Shown: positions 38,641 to 49,019, counted from the stretch's first letter. The stretch is DNA of 64,000 nucleotides from Temnothorax longispinosus (GCF_030848805.1 NC_092365.1:8308001-8372000), one strand, 5' to 3'. A program made the numbers and translations. Notes: generated from the sequence alone by a model not told the origin.

Positions 38641-38664
38641 TCGTAGTTCGCGCGGTACATCTGT

Positions 38665-39534
38665 ATGGAGAGAAATAGTGCCATGGAGAGTCAAATGAAA
38701 GATAAGGAGGCTCTAATGTCGTTGTTGGACGAGCCGTTCGAGGATCAGGTCGTAGAAGTCGAACGCACCTCGACGGATGTCGAGTCGGTCAGTTTCGCTT
38801 TGCTCGATCTGCTGCGCGAAATTTGGAATCCTGAATGTTCGGCGTCGCAGAATTTGAGACTGTTGCTCGCAAGCGTCTCGAAGTACCTGACGACTATGAA
38901 TCAGAAGCGAACCGATTGCGACGTACGTCGTATGCGCGAGGGCAGCAACATAAAGAGCGTGCTGCCAGAGCTCCATAAATTGTGGCTGAAGGAAGGTCCT
39001 AAGAGTCCTACCTGTTCCGTGAATGAAATGTATAATTTCATTCGTGATCGACTTCCGTCGAAGTTGTATTCATCATTAGTGAGTGATCTAATGACACAAG
39101 ATACCTTTTACGAATGGATCAATTATCACAACAGATACGTCACAAGTTTACCCGTCGGTGCGGGAAGGGATATCCCCGCCGCGGTTTCGACGGATCATTC
39201 GTACAGCGTGGAGAAGCGAGACGAGGAAGAGGAGGAGGCAGGATGCAGCGGCGGCGGCGGGCTCGACGCGTTGTTTGACCTGACAGAGTCTGGTCGCGAT
39301 CTCGATCGTATTCCGCAGCATATATCGAAGATGAAAGATCGACGGATGCTTACCGTGAAGTCGCCCGGGGAGATCAGATCACAGTTGATCCGTCTGGACG
39401 TCTACGACATCAAGGATATCGCGAACAAGGAGAGACGTGATTGGTGGAAATACGCGAAATTGCGATCTCAGATCCTGACCACTTTGTCGCGTACGGATCG
39501 CAAGCGACTATTAGTGCGTCAGTTATTGGATTAA
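38665..39534 (+). CDS. Unknown 289-codon Polinton ORF (open)
   Basis: Open frame starting M-E-R-N-S-A-M, directly inside the left terminal repeat and its TATA box. The N-terminal 150 residues are predicted helical (L-L-D-L-L-R-E-I-W-N, L-R-L-L-L-A-S-V-S-K-Y-L, Y-N-F-I-R-D-R-L). A low-complexity linker E-E-E-E-A-G-C-S-G-G-G-G follows near residue 190, then a second basic helical part with R-L-D-V-Y-D-I-K-D-I-A-N and D-W-W-K-Y-A-K-L-R. No catalytic motif or family recognised. Absent from copies 1 and 2. Intact coding in a decayed element makes it notable. Confidence 0.6.
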   Translation: MERNSAMESQMKDKEALMSLLDEPFEDQVVEVERTSTDVESVSFALLDLLREIWNPECSASQNLRLLLASVSKYLTTMNQKRTDCDVRRMREGSNIKSVLPELHKLWLKEGPKSPTCSVNEMYNFIRDRLPSKLYSSLVSDLMTQDTFYEWINYHNRYVTSLPVGAGRDIPAAVSTDHSYSVEKRDEEEEEAGCSGGGGLDALFDLTESGRDLDRIPQHISKMKDRRMLTVKSPGEIRSQLIRLDVYDIKDIANKERRDWWKYAKLRSQILTTLSRTDRKRLLVRQLLD

Positions 39535-40373
39535 GCGGCGGACGATTTGAGGAAGATTCCCGGGGTTACGAAGGAAACGAGGAACGTCATACATGAAAGC
39601 GGCCGGAGCAGCGTTTAAATATATTGCGAATATGTACGTCTTAATAATGTTTTTGAAAGAAGACTTATTATATTCTTTTATCAAGATACACGTTTATTCA
39701 ACTTTTTTTTTTATTACAGAGGTACATCATACCGCGAGCCGTCAGAGGCCCCTAGTGGAACCGCCCACTACTCTACAAAAAAAATGTAATATGTAGAAAA
39801 AAAATACATTATCTTAATACAACACGGCTGTCTCATTTTTATAATACAATAAAAAGCGTTACAGAATGTCGAGACGCGCGCGACGTTCCGCCCACCAATC
39901 GTGTAAGCAATATCAATTTCCGAATGACCTCTCACCCGCGTCGCGATATCAAATACCGAATCTTCAGAATTAATATCTTGTATTTATATATGTATCATGA
40001 AATATTATTACTTGAAGATATTACGCTGCGTTTAAATATATATAATATATTGCGAATATGTACTTCTTAATAATGTTTTTTTTTAAGTCTATGTGTCATT
40101 GTACTGGGACGATGGTGGATATTATACAAATGCAACTTCATCATTGGCGCTAACGTCAAAGCGAAATCGTCACGTTCGCCTTGTCGACGCTCATTTTCAG
40201 CCTTTCACAAATTAATACCTTTACCGAGACCTCCCACCCGCGTCGCGATCGCTGAAAAAAAGGAACGCATCGCTCGTTACGTCGGTCACTCGCGCTTCGA
40301 TCGGGCGGTGACGCTTATCGCTTCTCGAGGGGTCAAGGGGTCGAGGTGGGAAACGTATCGTTATCTCTCGACA
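39535..40373. other. Spacer with possible small spliced ORF
   Basis: A 67-codon ORF at 39593-39796 contains a plausible acceptor (TTTATTACAG at about 39711-39720) followed by codons ending K-C-N-M, so it may be a terminal exon of ORF289 or a short gene. The remainder is AT-rich, and the phrase TATTGCGAATATGTAC occurs twice (about 39621 and 40048). No firm gene. Confidence 0.35.
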
Positions 40374-41950
40374 ATGTCGCTCGCGCGCGTAATTACGTGC
40401 GCGATTATTATCGTCGTCGCGGTAAATTGTAAATTGAGTGAAAATGAGATTGCGATCAGTTTTCTGCAAAAATATGGGTATCTAGATAACAGCGGTGCAC
40501 AGCGATTTTCATCGTCCTACAACACTACGCAGGAGTTACATCGAGTCTCACTGTTTCAAGAATTCTATCGACTACCAGGCGACGGCGAATTAAACGAAGA
40601 GACGCTGAATCGAATGGGTAAACCGCGATGCGGATTTCGGAGCGCACGTTTGCTCCGCTTTCGGACAAATGGCCGAGGAAACATCTCAAATGGAACTTTC
40701 ATCTAGCCAACGACATAATCTTGAAAACGACCCGAGCCGCGTTCGATCTGTGGGCAGCGAATTCGTCATTGACGTTCGAGCGCGATTCGCTGAATCACGA
40801 TATTTTGATATCGTTTCGTGAGGGGCGTCACGCTATGCTATACTCCCGACGAAACGAACCGTGTTCGTCTGCGTTCAGAGGTCCTAACGGAGATGTCGCT
40901 CACGCGTTCTTTCCCACCGGAGACCCCAATTTCGTCTCGGAGGTGCACGTAGACAAAGCGGAGACGTGGCACATACAGCTGACTAAGAATCCCCCGGGGA
41001 CATACAATTTACTTCAGACGTTGACGCACGAGATCGGTCACGCTTTAGGCTTGCCGCACACCTTCCGCGAAGATTCGGTGATGTTCGCTTTCGTGCCTGA
41101 GAAGACATTCCCCGTTCAACTTACTCTAGAGGACGTTCTTTTCATTCAACACCTGTACGGCGCTAAAGAAAACGCTAAAGTTCCAAAAGTAATAACGACG
41201 ACGACACCGACGACTACCACAACGACGACGACAATAGCAACGACGACTACGAAAGACGTCGAGATGAATCTGTGCACCTTGTGAAACGTGGATACCGTAT
41301 TGATAACGAACGGTCGATTGTACATCTCGCACGAACGATACATGTGGTCAATCAATATAGACGGGAAAACGTACAAGAAATCCTTGCTATTGACGGACTA
41401 CATGAAATTTCTTCCTAAGAATTTCACACGTCTGACGGCCGCGTATCAGACGCCCTCGGGCAATATCATGCTGTTCGCGGGCAATATGAGTTACACGATC
41501 ACTTATCCGCGTCTAACGCTAGTTTCAACTTGGCCGAGATCTTATACAGATCTCGGAATTCCCGATACCGCCAGGAAGGTCAACGCCGTGCTGAACACGA
41601 ACGAAGGACGAACCTTCGTTATATACGACGATAATGTTGTGGGCGAGATAGACGATTGTTCGATGAATATCGTTAAGTACTACCACATCGACATGATATT
41701 TCCGGGAATTCCTCACAGCGTATCGTCGGCCTTTCGATACATCGACGGTAATCTGTACTTTATCAGTAAAAACCGATTCTACAGATTCAACGAATTTACG
41801 AAAACCGTAACGGCATCCGGCAAATTTGATCTTGGGGTCTTTGGTATTACCTGCCCGAGACAGGGACTGATGATGCAACTGCGAGATCTATTGAGTCGAT
41901 TCATTCGAATTGACGCGAGGGAGACGTCGAATAGAGAAGAGGAAGAATAG
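40374..41950 (+). pseudogene. MMP: Matrix metalloproteinase captured by Polinton copy 3 (one frameshift, one stop)
   Basis: Domains in order are a signal peptide (M-S-L-A-R-V-I-T-C-A-I-I-I-V-V-A), a peptidoglycan-binding-like propeptide ending in the cysteine-switch motif K-P-R-C-G, a catalytic domain with H-E-I-G-H-A-L-G-L-P-H and a following S-V-M Met-turn, a Thr-rich linker and a hemopexin-like region (V-D-T-V-L-I-T-N-G-R-L-Y, F-R-Y-I-D-G-N-L-Y-F). A one-base shift right after the cysteine switch (about 40635) and an in-frame TGA at 41282-41284 break it. MMPs cut extracellular matrix and basement membrane. It lies between ORF289 and the PC4-like gene, well inside both terminal repeats, and is absent from copies 1 and 2. 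Confidence 0.9.
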
Positions 41951-42123
41951 AACGATTCGACGTATCCCCTCCTTTACATATCACTCCTGAGAATGTTAAT
42001 GAAAGGAGGGGGAATCGTAATTTATTTCTTAAAATATATTTCGCCTCAACTTTCTTCGAACGACTCATTCTCGCGTGATCCGCCAACTGCACCGCGACAA
42101 CGGAGAAAAAAAGAGAGAGAGAA
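41951..42123. other. Spacer between metalloproteinase and PC4-like gene
   Basis: No gene. A GAGAGA purine tract lies at 42111-42138, just upstream of the PC4-like gene. Confidence 0.4.
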
Positions 42124-42975
42124 AGAGAGAGAGAGAAATGTGTTCGACGTTACACGCCCCGTATTTCGAACAGCGCCAATCCGACGACGATCTCGAGAAC
42201 GGCGTCGATAACGCGAAAAGAAGAAGAAGAGCAATCGACGGAATTAGAGATTCCGTTTTCGAATCGGGGCAACGTTGACTGCTGGAAAAACATGTGGTGA
42301 GTTCGCGACGATCCCGTATCGCTCGCCTACGATATAACAATAATTTTTTTTTATTATTTTCAGTTACAGCAACGACGACGTCAGTACATCGAAACGTGAC
42401 GCCGAACGTCATCCGGTGAGAATTCTGGAAAGAAGATACCTATTAACTAAGACGGGGTACAAATTCATAGACGTCGGTATCACAGCCGTACTCCCGTGTT
42501 ACATATACATCGTCATAGGAGATTGTCACGGCAAGGAGATCTCACTCTCGCCTGAAACGTGGAAGGAATTTATCGATCGTAAACGCGCGGTGTTGTCCCA
42601 TCTACAGCGCGGAAAGAACGAGCGCGCTCCACCACCGATGTGCTTCGAAAACGGAAAACTGAAATTTAGGATTTAGCAAGATTAACACTCTGTCGACGCC
42701 TGGAAACGTCCACGACTCGTATGATCGTGTCGACGAACACCGTGCTCCTCATGTTCGACCTAGAACTTTGCGTCAACAGCCTCGTGAATTCGTTGCGCGC
42801 GATTATCAACACGATCGACGCGAAGCTGACGCGCTTCGTTGCTATTGCGGCCACCGTGACGGATCCCGCGAACGTCCCAAGAGCGATACGCGAGAGCGAA
42901 TTCTTCGATCGCAATGACATCGTTGACTGCGAGTTAGTCGCTCTGTGCTTCGGGAATACTGAAAAATTATTGTAA
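42124..42975 (+). pseudogene. PC4-like small conserved gene, copy 3 (frameshifted, probably spliced)
   Basis: An upstream ORF (42124-42278, M-C-S-T-L-H) is followed by a donor GTGAGT at about 42298 and an acceptor ATTTTCAG at about 42363. The second exon reads R-I-L-E-R-R-Y-L-L-T-K-T-G-Y-K-F-I-D-V-G-I and I-S-L-S-P-E-T-W-K-E-F. It stops at 42676; the C-terminal half (L-M-F-D-L-E-L-C-V-N, D-I-V-D-C-E-L-V-A-L) resumes in another frame. The acceptor phase equals that of copies 1 and 2. The acidic N-terminal exon is not conserved in sequence. Confidence 0.65.
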
Positions 42976-43463
42976 TCACATATTATTATTATTATTAAAA
43001 AAAATAAAGAGAGAAAAAACCCCCCCTATGGAACCTCGTTCGATTATTTTTTTTCTCCTCCTCTCCAATAGAATCACATACGGATAAAGGAAGAAGTATG
43101 ACAGCAAAGGTTAGAGAATAATAAAACATATATTTTGTTTTTGAAATACACATAAGTTTACATTAAGGCGAACAAAAAAACAATATGTCCAAAATTGTTA
43201 TGTCCTGCGAGGTGGTCGGGGTCGTATAACAAAACTATATGATAAACTATATGATGATTTATTATTAAGTAATCCAGCTCTGCTTACAATGCGTACCGTG
43301 CCCGCACGTTACACGGGAGCGTCGGCCGTCGACTGACTCTGCCCTCGTGTTCTCACTCTGGCAATATCGCGGCATTTGGGGAAATCATTCCCGAATCACA
43401 TGATTACAAGGCCAAGCTAACAATGTAGGAGCACCGTGAATACACCACAAATATGTATAGAAA
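42976..43463. other. Non-coding stretch between PC4-like gene and INT 3' end
   Basis: A polyadenylation-like AATAAA lies at about 43003. The DNA is otherwise AT-rich, without ORF or repeat of note. A GTCGGCCGTCGACTGAC palindrome occurs near 43322. Confidence 0.4.
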
Positions 43464-44444
43464 CTATAACACCGCCGTTTTATTTATCCATGAGTTATGC
43501 GAACTGTTCATTCCTAACCACTTCACGTATACGTCGTCGCCTCGCCTGCGCAACACTTTCTCCACGAGATAAACGTCGGGGTCGGAAACTCGCAGCAACT
43601 CATGCTCGTAAAATCCTCCGGCTATCGATTCCCCGCGGTAGTCTTTCAACAGATACGTCACAGGATTGGTACGTTGTACTTTAGCGACACGGAAGATCTC
43701 GGTAGTCCAGTTGGGGATGTAGCCATTTTCGAACAGCGTCTTGAATTTGCTCACCCGCACCGGATCGTTCACCCTGAATCTACTCGGAGCGGCGATCTTT
43801 GCGCGACTGTACATCGTGGACAAGAGTCTCTTGGCGACGGCGGGTGTCACGTCCACCGGTCGCATCCCGATCGTTCTATGCCTGCGGTGGTTGTAATTCG
43901 TCAGCAGACGCGGCAGCGCCTCGACCCACGCGTACGATCCGTTGAGCGTGAAGAGTTTCCACATGTCGTTCTTCAGCGTGCGATTGAATCTCTCCACCAC
44001 CGACGCCTTCATCACCGAGTACGTCGAGTAGTGATTTATATCGCGTTTTTTCATAATCTCTCGCACGTTAGCGTTGTAGAACTCCTTTCCCTTGTCCGTT
44101 TGCAGATTCCTCGGATATCGCGCGTCCTCGCGAAATATCCTCGACAGGGCCGCGGCTACTTCGCTTCCGCTTTTGCTCTTGAGCGGTAACGCCCACGCGT
44201 ACTTGCTCAACACATCGATAACCGTTAGTATGTAATAGTAACCCTTGTTGTGTCGCGCGTAGGGACGCATCTCGACCATGTCGGCCTGCCACAGATCGTC
44301 GTAACCGCGCACCACGACGCGACGTCGCGGGAAGTTTCTCCGCGCCGGTGCGTGCAGCTCCTCCACGAGTCTCCGCTTCTCGGCACTTATCGTTGCGCGC
44401 GTGTATTCCTCGCTCGACTGCGCGAAAAAAAGACGGCTCATCAC
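43464..44444 (-). CDS. INT: Retrovirus-type integrase with C-terminal chromodomain, copy 3 (intact)
   Basis: 326 codons. The D,D,E triad is in D-L-W-Q-A-D, Q-T-D-K-G-K-E-F and V-V-E-R-F-N-R-T-L. The C-terminal chromodomain reads V-E-K-V-L-R-R-R-G-D-D-V-Y-V-K-W-L-G. About two thirds of residues are shared with the copy 2 enzyme, so the lineages are well diverged while the reading frame has been kept. The start M-M-S-R-L-F lies four bases from the fibre-like gene stop, so a shorter start near the E-K-R-R-L-V segment is possible. Confidence 0.93.
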   Translation of the reverse strand: MMSRLFFAQSSEEYTRATISAEKRRLVEELHAPARRNFPRRRVVVRGYDDLWQADMVEMRPYARHNKGYYYILTVIDVLSKYAWALPLKSKSGSEVAAALSRIFREDARYPRNLQTDKGKEFYNANVREIMKKRDINHYSTYSVMKASVVERFNRTLKNDMWKLFTLNGSYAWVEALPRLLTNYNHRRHRTIGMRPVDVTPAVAKRLLSTMYSRAKIAAPSRFRVNDPVRVSKFKTLFENGYIPNWTTEIFRVAKVQRTNPVTYLLKDYRGESIAGGFYEHELLRVSDPDVYLVEKVLRRRGDDVYVKWLGMNSSHNSWINKTAVL

Positions 44445-44448
44445 CTTC

Positions 44449-45034
44449 TTATTGACCTTTCCCCCTGTTACCGCGAATGTTCGCTATCTCTCTCTCGAAC
44501 GCTTCCTTTGTCACCATCGCTGTTTCAATCTCGCGGAATTTGGCTAGAAAATTGTTTATCGCGATCTGCGCGCCGAGTATCTGCCTCGTCTGCGTGGATT
44601 TAGAGTTTTCCAAGTTCTGTATCTGGTTTTCAATCTTCTCGAACTTGGCCAGAAACTCGTTCATCGTGATTCTGAGTCCACTCATGACGTTGTTTTCAGT
44701 CTCCTTGAATTCGCTCAACGTGGTTCTGAGTCCGTTCACGTCGCCGTTTATCCTATCCACCTCACTTTTCACCGACGACAACGATTTATCGATCTTCTTT
44801 CCCGATTTTTGAAGCGCGCATTCGACGTAACTCTTGTTCGTCGCGTCGCTGTCAATCTCCGGCGCGGCTAGACGTCGTAGCTTGCGCTCCCTCGTAGGAA
44901 TCCTCGTTCAAGCAAAGCGCGCTGTCTCGTACGTAGTTCCGCAGGGAGTCGATAGAGAATCGCGATCTTTCCCACGCGAATCCGCCGCCGTCGCCGCGTT
45001 TCCTCAGAGACATTCCGAATTTGTTCACCGACAT
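44449..45034 (-). pseudogene. Putative fibre-like coiled-coil protein, copy 3 (frameshifted)
   Basis: The N-terminal ORF (45034-44852) starts M-S-V-N-K-F-G-M and carries L-R-N-Y-V-R-D-S-A-L-C-L. After a frameshift near 44880 the rest (to 44449) is a long coiled coil with heptads (V-D-R-I-N-G-D-V-N-G-L-R, a twice-repeated N-E/N-F-L-A-K-F motif) and a basic end. Longer than the copy 1 and copy 2 versions, so the coiled-coil shaft varies in length as viral fibre shafts do. Confidence 0.65.
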
Positions 45035-45086
45035 TGCGCCGATCTCTCGTCGAGAAACGTACTGCCGTCGCGATCGACGCGACAGC

Positions 45087-46135
45087 TCAATTTATAATCA
45101 ATCCGATCTCGCGAAGCTCCTCGATTATCGACTGAATCTCGTTACCGTGCGCGTCGTTGCCCGCTTGAGGAGAGGCCTCGAGTAATCGCAGACGATCCAC
45201 CAATTCGTTAGGATCGTCCCAATAAATGTAATCCATTGTATTGTCGTTCAATTTCATGATCGACGGTAATCTGGTCACGCCAGCGCCCTTTCTATTACTG
45301 CCGATTCTACCGCGCGATACCAACGGAGCGATGATTTTCGTGTATTTTTGTCCCCTGTTGCCCATGATGAGGTTAAGAGCATTATAATCGCGTCTGTAAG
45401 CGTTTGTCGCTAACAGTATATTTCTGTACTTTTGCATGTCATCCTCGGTGTAAATTGCACCATCGGGATATCTCTTGAAGATTAATTCGTACAAGCCGGG
45501 CGTGCCCGTGTATCTCACTCCGTCCACGATCACGGAATCGTCCACGTTCACCTTGAACCGTTTGTCACCGAGCATCGTGCCGTCATTTCCGACGTACACA
45601 CCGTAAACGATATCGAATTCATTTTGTGGGTCCCCGTTTAGAAGAGCGCCCACGTATCTTTGTCCCAACGGACTCAATTGACTGTGCAGTTCCTCGTGAC
45701 TCTGCGGCGTTTGTAGAACGTCCCTTACGGGTGTTTCAGGGGAGGGCAACGGCGACGCGAAAATCTCCAGCTCCTCCTCCATCCGCTCGTGCAGCAATAA
45801 TTTTCGCGGTTTCAGAGGCGTGGAGTGGATCGGGAGCATCTCTGACTCGGCGCTCGTTTGTTTTTTTTTCTTCTTAGCTCGCGTTTCTTTTTAATAACGA
45901 AACCTTTTGTCGTCGCCGCCGCTGCCGCATTGTCGTTCTTGGATTCACCTCTTTCGACGTGTTCGACGATTTGTTTCAACGGGTCGACGATCGGTTTGAA
46001 TTGTCTCTCGAGAGCCATCTCGTTCTCCATACGGCCGGTTTTCAATGCTCTGTATTTTCTGCGTATCGACGCGCGCGTTTTAGCGATCTGCCGCGCGGTC
46101 TTCTCTCGGTCAACGGTGTCTTTCGCGTCGCTCAT
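45087..46135 (-). pseudogene. DUF8207-like conserved Polinton protein, copy 3 (frameshifted at a poly-A run)
   Basis: The first ORF (46135-45812) holds the basic helical N-terminus (R-A-S-I-R-R-K-Y-R-A-L-K-T-G-R, F-K-P-I-V-D-P-L-K-Q-I-V-E). The second (45839-45087) holds L-G-D-K-R-F-K-V, G-T-P-G-L-Y-E-L-I-F, Y-T-E-D-D and I-I-E-E-L-R-E-I-G-L-I-I-N. The two frames meet at a run of nine A near 45870, so a one-base slip there explains the break. In copy 1 the frame breaks at a different place. Role unknown. Confidence 0.75.
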
Positions 46136-46168
46136 CGCTCTCGGAACGTTCGACAGCTACTGATCGCT

Positions 46169-46833
46169 CTACAGTACGGCAAAGTCGTTGAATCCGCGTC
46201 TGTATCCGCCGTTTTGTAGCGCGCTGTCCTTGTCTATCACCACGAATCCGTACCTGCGCTGCCAACACTCGCGACACAACGCGCAGAAATCTTCATACGA
46301 CATATCGGGGCTCACGTGATCGTCGTACACGTGTTTTAGATTAGTTCCGTCTTGTCTAAACAGGATCAACAAATTCGCGTTGTCGCGTATCAGATGCTTC
46401 GGTACTTTAGCGTACGTTTGACAGAGGTAAAAACAATCGATATTCGAATGTCGACCCATGGCGAAGTACTCCCTGATTGCGTCCTGTTTGTCACAGGCCA
46501 CGTCGTCGAACACGAATATCGAACCGGGGAGCGCCTCGCTCGGCGGCACGACGTCGCGATTATTGGAGAACGCGCGATAACCGATCTCGTCTGATGGAGA
46601 GATTTCGAGTACACGTATACGTTTTCGAAACGCAGACCGTGCGGACTTTCCAGTAAGCTTATCAACACGTTCGTCTTACCGCAATTGGAAGGGCCGCAGA
46701 TGACGCAACGTATCGCGATCGGTAAGAGAGGGCCGTGTCGACGCATTTCTCTCGACGTTAAACCCGACGTCAGTCGCGTCTTGTAATCGAGATTCGACAC
46801 TCCTATCGCCGACGGTTGTCTCACGAATCGCAT
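46169..46833 (-). pseudogene. ATPase: FtsK/HerA-type packaging ATPase, copy 3 (deletion and frameshift)
   Basis: ORFs 46833-46390 and 46549-46169 cover the protein. Walker A is G-P-S-N-C-G-K-T-N and Walker B S-I-F-V-F-D-D-V. About 14 codons between the two motifs are missing near 46590 compared with copy 1, with a change of frame. Position and direction are as in copy 1, divergent from the Cys-rich gene. Confidence 0.88.
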
Positions 46834-46903
46834 TGTTACGCGCGTGCGCGCACACTTGCCCTATTTATACGTACGTTCGATCGGTATACGCCCTCAGTTA
46901 CCG

Positions 46904-47206
46904 ATGTTTCTCGTCCTGGCGGATAAACGCGATATTCTCGGTCTGTCCGCCGAGCAACTGAAATTCGTGCCAAAGATTTTTCTGCTGCGCAACTTTTCCG
47001 AGTACGTCGATCGACTGTGGGACAAATTGCCCGTTCATCTGAGGACGGATCCCGACGTACGGGACTGTCGTCCGTGTTTGGAACATTACAATCGTCCGTG
47101 GCAGAGAACGCACATAGACGGTCCACCATCACTCATAAGGGATTGCGGTGCATGTCGCGCGCAGCGGCGCGAAGCGCTGGCAGCGGCCTTTTCAACAGAG
47201 CGATAA
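46904..47206 (+). CDS. Small conserved Cys/His-rich protein, copy 3 (open frame)
   Basis: 100 codons from ATG. An L-S-A-E-Q-L-K-F-V-P-K helical start is followed by C-R-P-C-L-E-H-Y-N-R-P-W-Q-R-T-H and a D-C-G-A-C-R segment; the C-x-x-C, His and C-x-x-C spacing suggests a zinc-binding module. The broken partner is at 5866-6150. It overlaps the PLA2 start by about 55 bases in another frame and is divergent from the ATPase. Unrecognised family. Confidence 0.65.
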   Translation: MFLVLADKRDILGLSAEQLKFVPKIFLLRNFSEYVDRLWDKLPVHLRTDPDVRDCRPCLEHYNRPWQRTHIDGPPSLIRDCGACRAQRREALAAAFSTER

Positions 47207-47895
47207 ACGCGCTACCCGTCGAATTACACATACCCGGCTATCAATTCTGCGGGCCGGGTACTCGTCTCGCCAAGCGACTAGCGCGCGGTGATCGAGGTAT
47301 CAATCCGTTGGACGAGGCGTGTCGCGAGCACGATATTGCTTACTCGCGAAGCGGTGATCTCGCAGATCGACACGTCACCGATCGAGCGCTAGCCGAAAAG
47401 GCGCGCGAGCGTATCACGGCGAGCGACACAACCATTGGCGAGAGAGCCGCCGCGACCGCCGTATGGGCTGCTATGAAAACAAAAACGAAATTGGGCATGG
47501 GCATGAGAAAGAGGAAGAGGGGAGTGGTAACGAGGAAGAAAATTCTCCCGTTGGCGAAACGCGGGGGTCTCCTACCCTTTCTACCGATATTGGGAGCGCT
47601 CGGATCCCTGATCGGTGGAGCGGCTGGCGTGGCCAAGGCGGTGAACGATAACAAGGCCGCTCAACGTCAGCTCGAGGAACTGCAACGTCACAATCGCGCG
47701 TTGGAGGGTCGCGGATTGTATTTTGCGCCGTACAAACGCGGTAGTGGCGTGACGAGCAGAAGACGAACGAGAACGGGTAAAAAAAAAACAATCGCTGAAA
47801 AAGACACTGATGACGCTCGATTTGCCGACGTTCGGCGTCACGACGTACGAGCAATTGAATCGGTCCGCGCGCCTTTTGCGCATACCTTTCTTTAG
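47152..47895 (+). CDS. PLA2: Parvovirus-type phospholipase A2 plus pVI-like protein, copy 3 (open frame)
   Basis: 247 codons from the ATG of M-S-R-A-A-A. The calcium-loop motif is Y-Q-F-C-G-P-G-T-R and the catalytic motif C-R-E-H-D-I-A-Y, about 25 residues apart, as in the parvovirus VP1 unique region. Downstream are a Lys/Arg-rich patch, a hydrophobic Gly-rich helix (I-L-G-A-L-G-S-L-I-G-G-A-A-G) and G-R-G-L-Y-F-A-P-Y-K-R-G, similar to adenovirus pVI or pX. Adintoviruses are known to carry such PLA2 domains for entry. The last 25 or so codons overlap PRO and may be read-through after loss of the natural stop. Confidence 0.87.
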   Translation: MSRAAARSAGSGLFNRAINALPVELHIPGYQFCGPGTRLAKRLARGDRGINPLDEACREHDIAYSRSGDLADRHVTDRALAEKARERITASDTTIGERAAATAVWAAMKTKTKLGMGMRKRKRGVVTRKKILPLAKRGGLLPFLPILGALGSLIGGAAGVAKAVNDNKAAQRQLEELQRHNRALEGRGLYFAPYKRGSGVTSRRRTRTGKKKTIAEKDTDDARFADVRRHDVRAIESVRAPFAHTFL

Positions 47896-48197
47896 GGGGC
47901 GTGTTTATGCGCGACGCGTTGCCGACGAAAGTGCGTCGCGACGAGAGCGGAATCGTGAATCTCGACGACGAGGAGGGCCCGGGTACGCACTGGGTCGCCT
48001 ATGCGAAGAGGGGCAACAACGCGATCTACTTTGACAGTTTTGGAAATCTTCGACCCCCGAGGGAACTCGAACGATATCTCGGGAGTGACGTGAATATCGT
48101 GTACAACCGTCGTTCGTATCAGACGTTCGATCAGAGCAGCATCTGCGGTCAATTGTGTCTGCGGTTCCTCCGAGACGTCGACTGGAAACGTCTCTGA
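47810..48197 (+). pseudogene. PRO: Adenain-like cysteine protease, copy 3 (frameshifted)
   Basis: It starts M-T-L-D-L-P-T-F-G-V-T-T-Y-E-Q-L-N; a frameshift near 47897 (after I-P-F-F-R-G) moves the rest to 47901-48197. The catalytic set is complete: G-T-H-W-V-A-Y, Y-F-D-S-F-G and Q-S-S-I-C-G-Q-L-C-L-R-F-L. The start overlaps the PLA2 ORF by about 85 bases. It would mature the capsid. Confidence 0.87.
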
Positions 48198-48225
48198 CGA
48201 TGAGAGAGGGAGAAACAATCTCGCT

Positions 48226-48973
48226 ATGTCGCTGACTCTCTCGCTATCCGGAAGAAGCAGCGTCCTCTCAGCCAGCTACTTTCCCGCTCTGGATCTGAGC
48301 GGCGGCGAATACGAGATAGGCCTCATGAATTTCGAGACGTACAACACGATACCGAACATTGACTTCACGAACAATAGATTTTACTTTGACAACAACGACG
48401 TGATCGCTATTCCCGAAGGATCGTACGAACTGGACGCTATAGATAGATACCTGAGAACAGCTATCCTCCGCAAGAAAAGTACGAAGAAGAAAGACGATTA
48501 CATATACGTGGACGATAACGATGACCACCGGGAGAAAAGCGAACGCTCGATAATTTTACGCGTTAACGAGAACACTATGAGAAGCGAGATCAAGTGTGCC
48601 TATAGCCTATCACCAAATCGAACAACGTTGGCTCTTTGTTAGGTTTCTCGACACGTCGCGTACTCGAGCCGAATAAATGGCACGCGTCCGACAAACCGGT
48701 GAATATTATGCGCGTAAATATCATTCGCGTGGAATGCAACGTCACCGCGGGAGCCTACAGCAACGGCAAGCCGGCACACAAATACACGAATTCGCGCCGA
48801 ACGTTCCACCGGGATATAAGCTGTTGGAGACTCCGACGCAGTTCATTTACCTTCCGGTCATCGCGCGGAGTGTCACCGATATAACGTTACGCGTCGTGGA
48901 TCAGATCGGACGATTGATCGACTTCCGCGGGAAGGAGATAACGGCTCGACTACACGTGCGTCGCAGAAAATAA
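48226..48973 (+). pseudogene. mCP: Minor capsid (penton-like) protein, copy 3 (two frameshifts)
   Basis: It starts M-S-L-T-L-S-L-S-G-R-S-S-V-L-S and Y-F-P-A-L-D-L-S-G-G-E-Y-E-I-G-L. Frames change near 48615 and near 48785, with later blocks V-N-I-I-R-V-E-C-N-V-T-A-G-A-Y-S-N-G-K and V-P-P-G-Y-K-L. Same length and order as copies 1 and 2. It lies 28 bases after PRO. Confidence 0.82.
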
Positions 48974-49019
48974 AATAAAAATACAAAATCGGGGGCGGAT
49001 ATATGTGCGTGCGCGAAAG

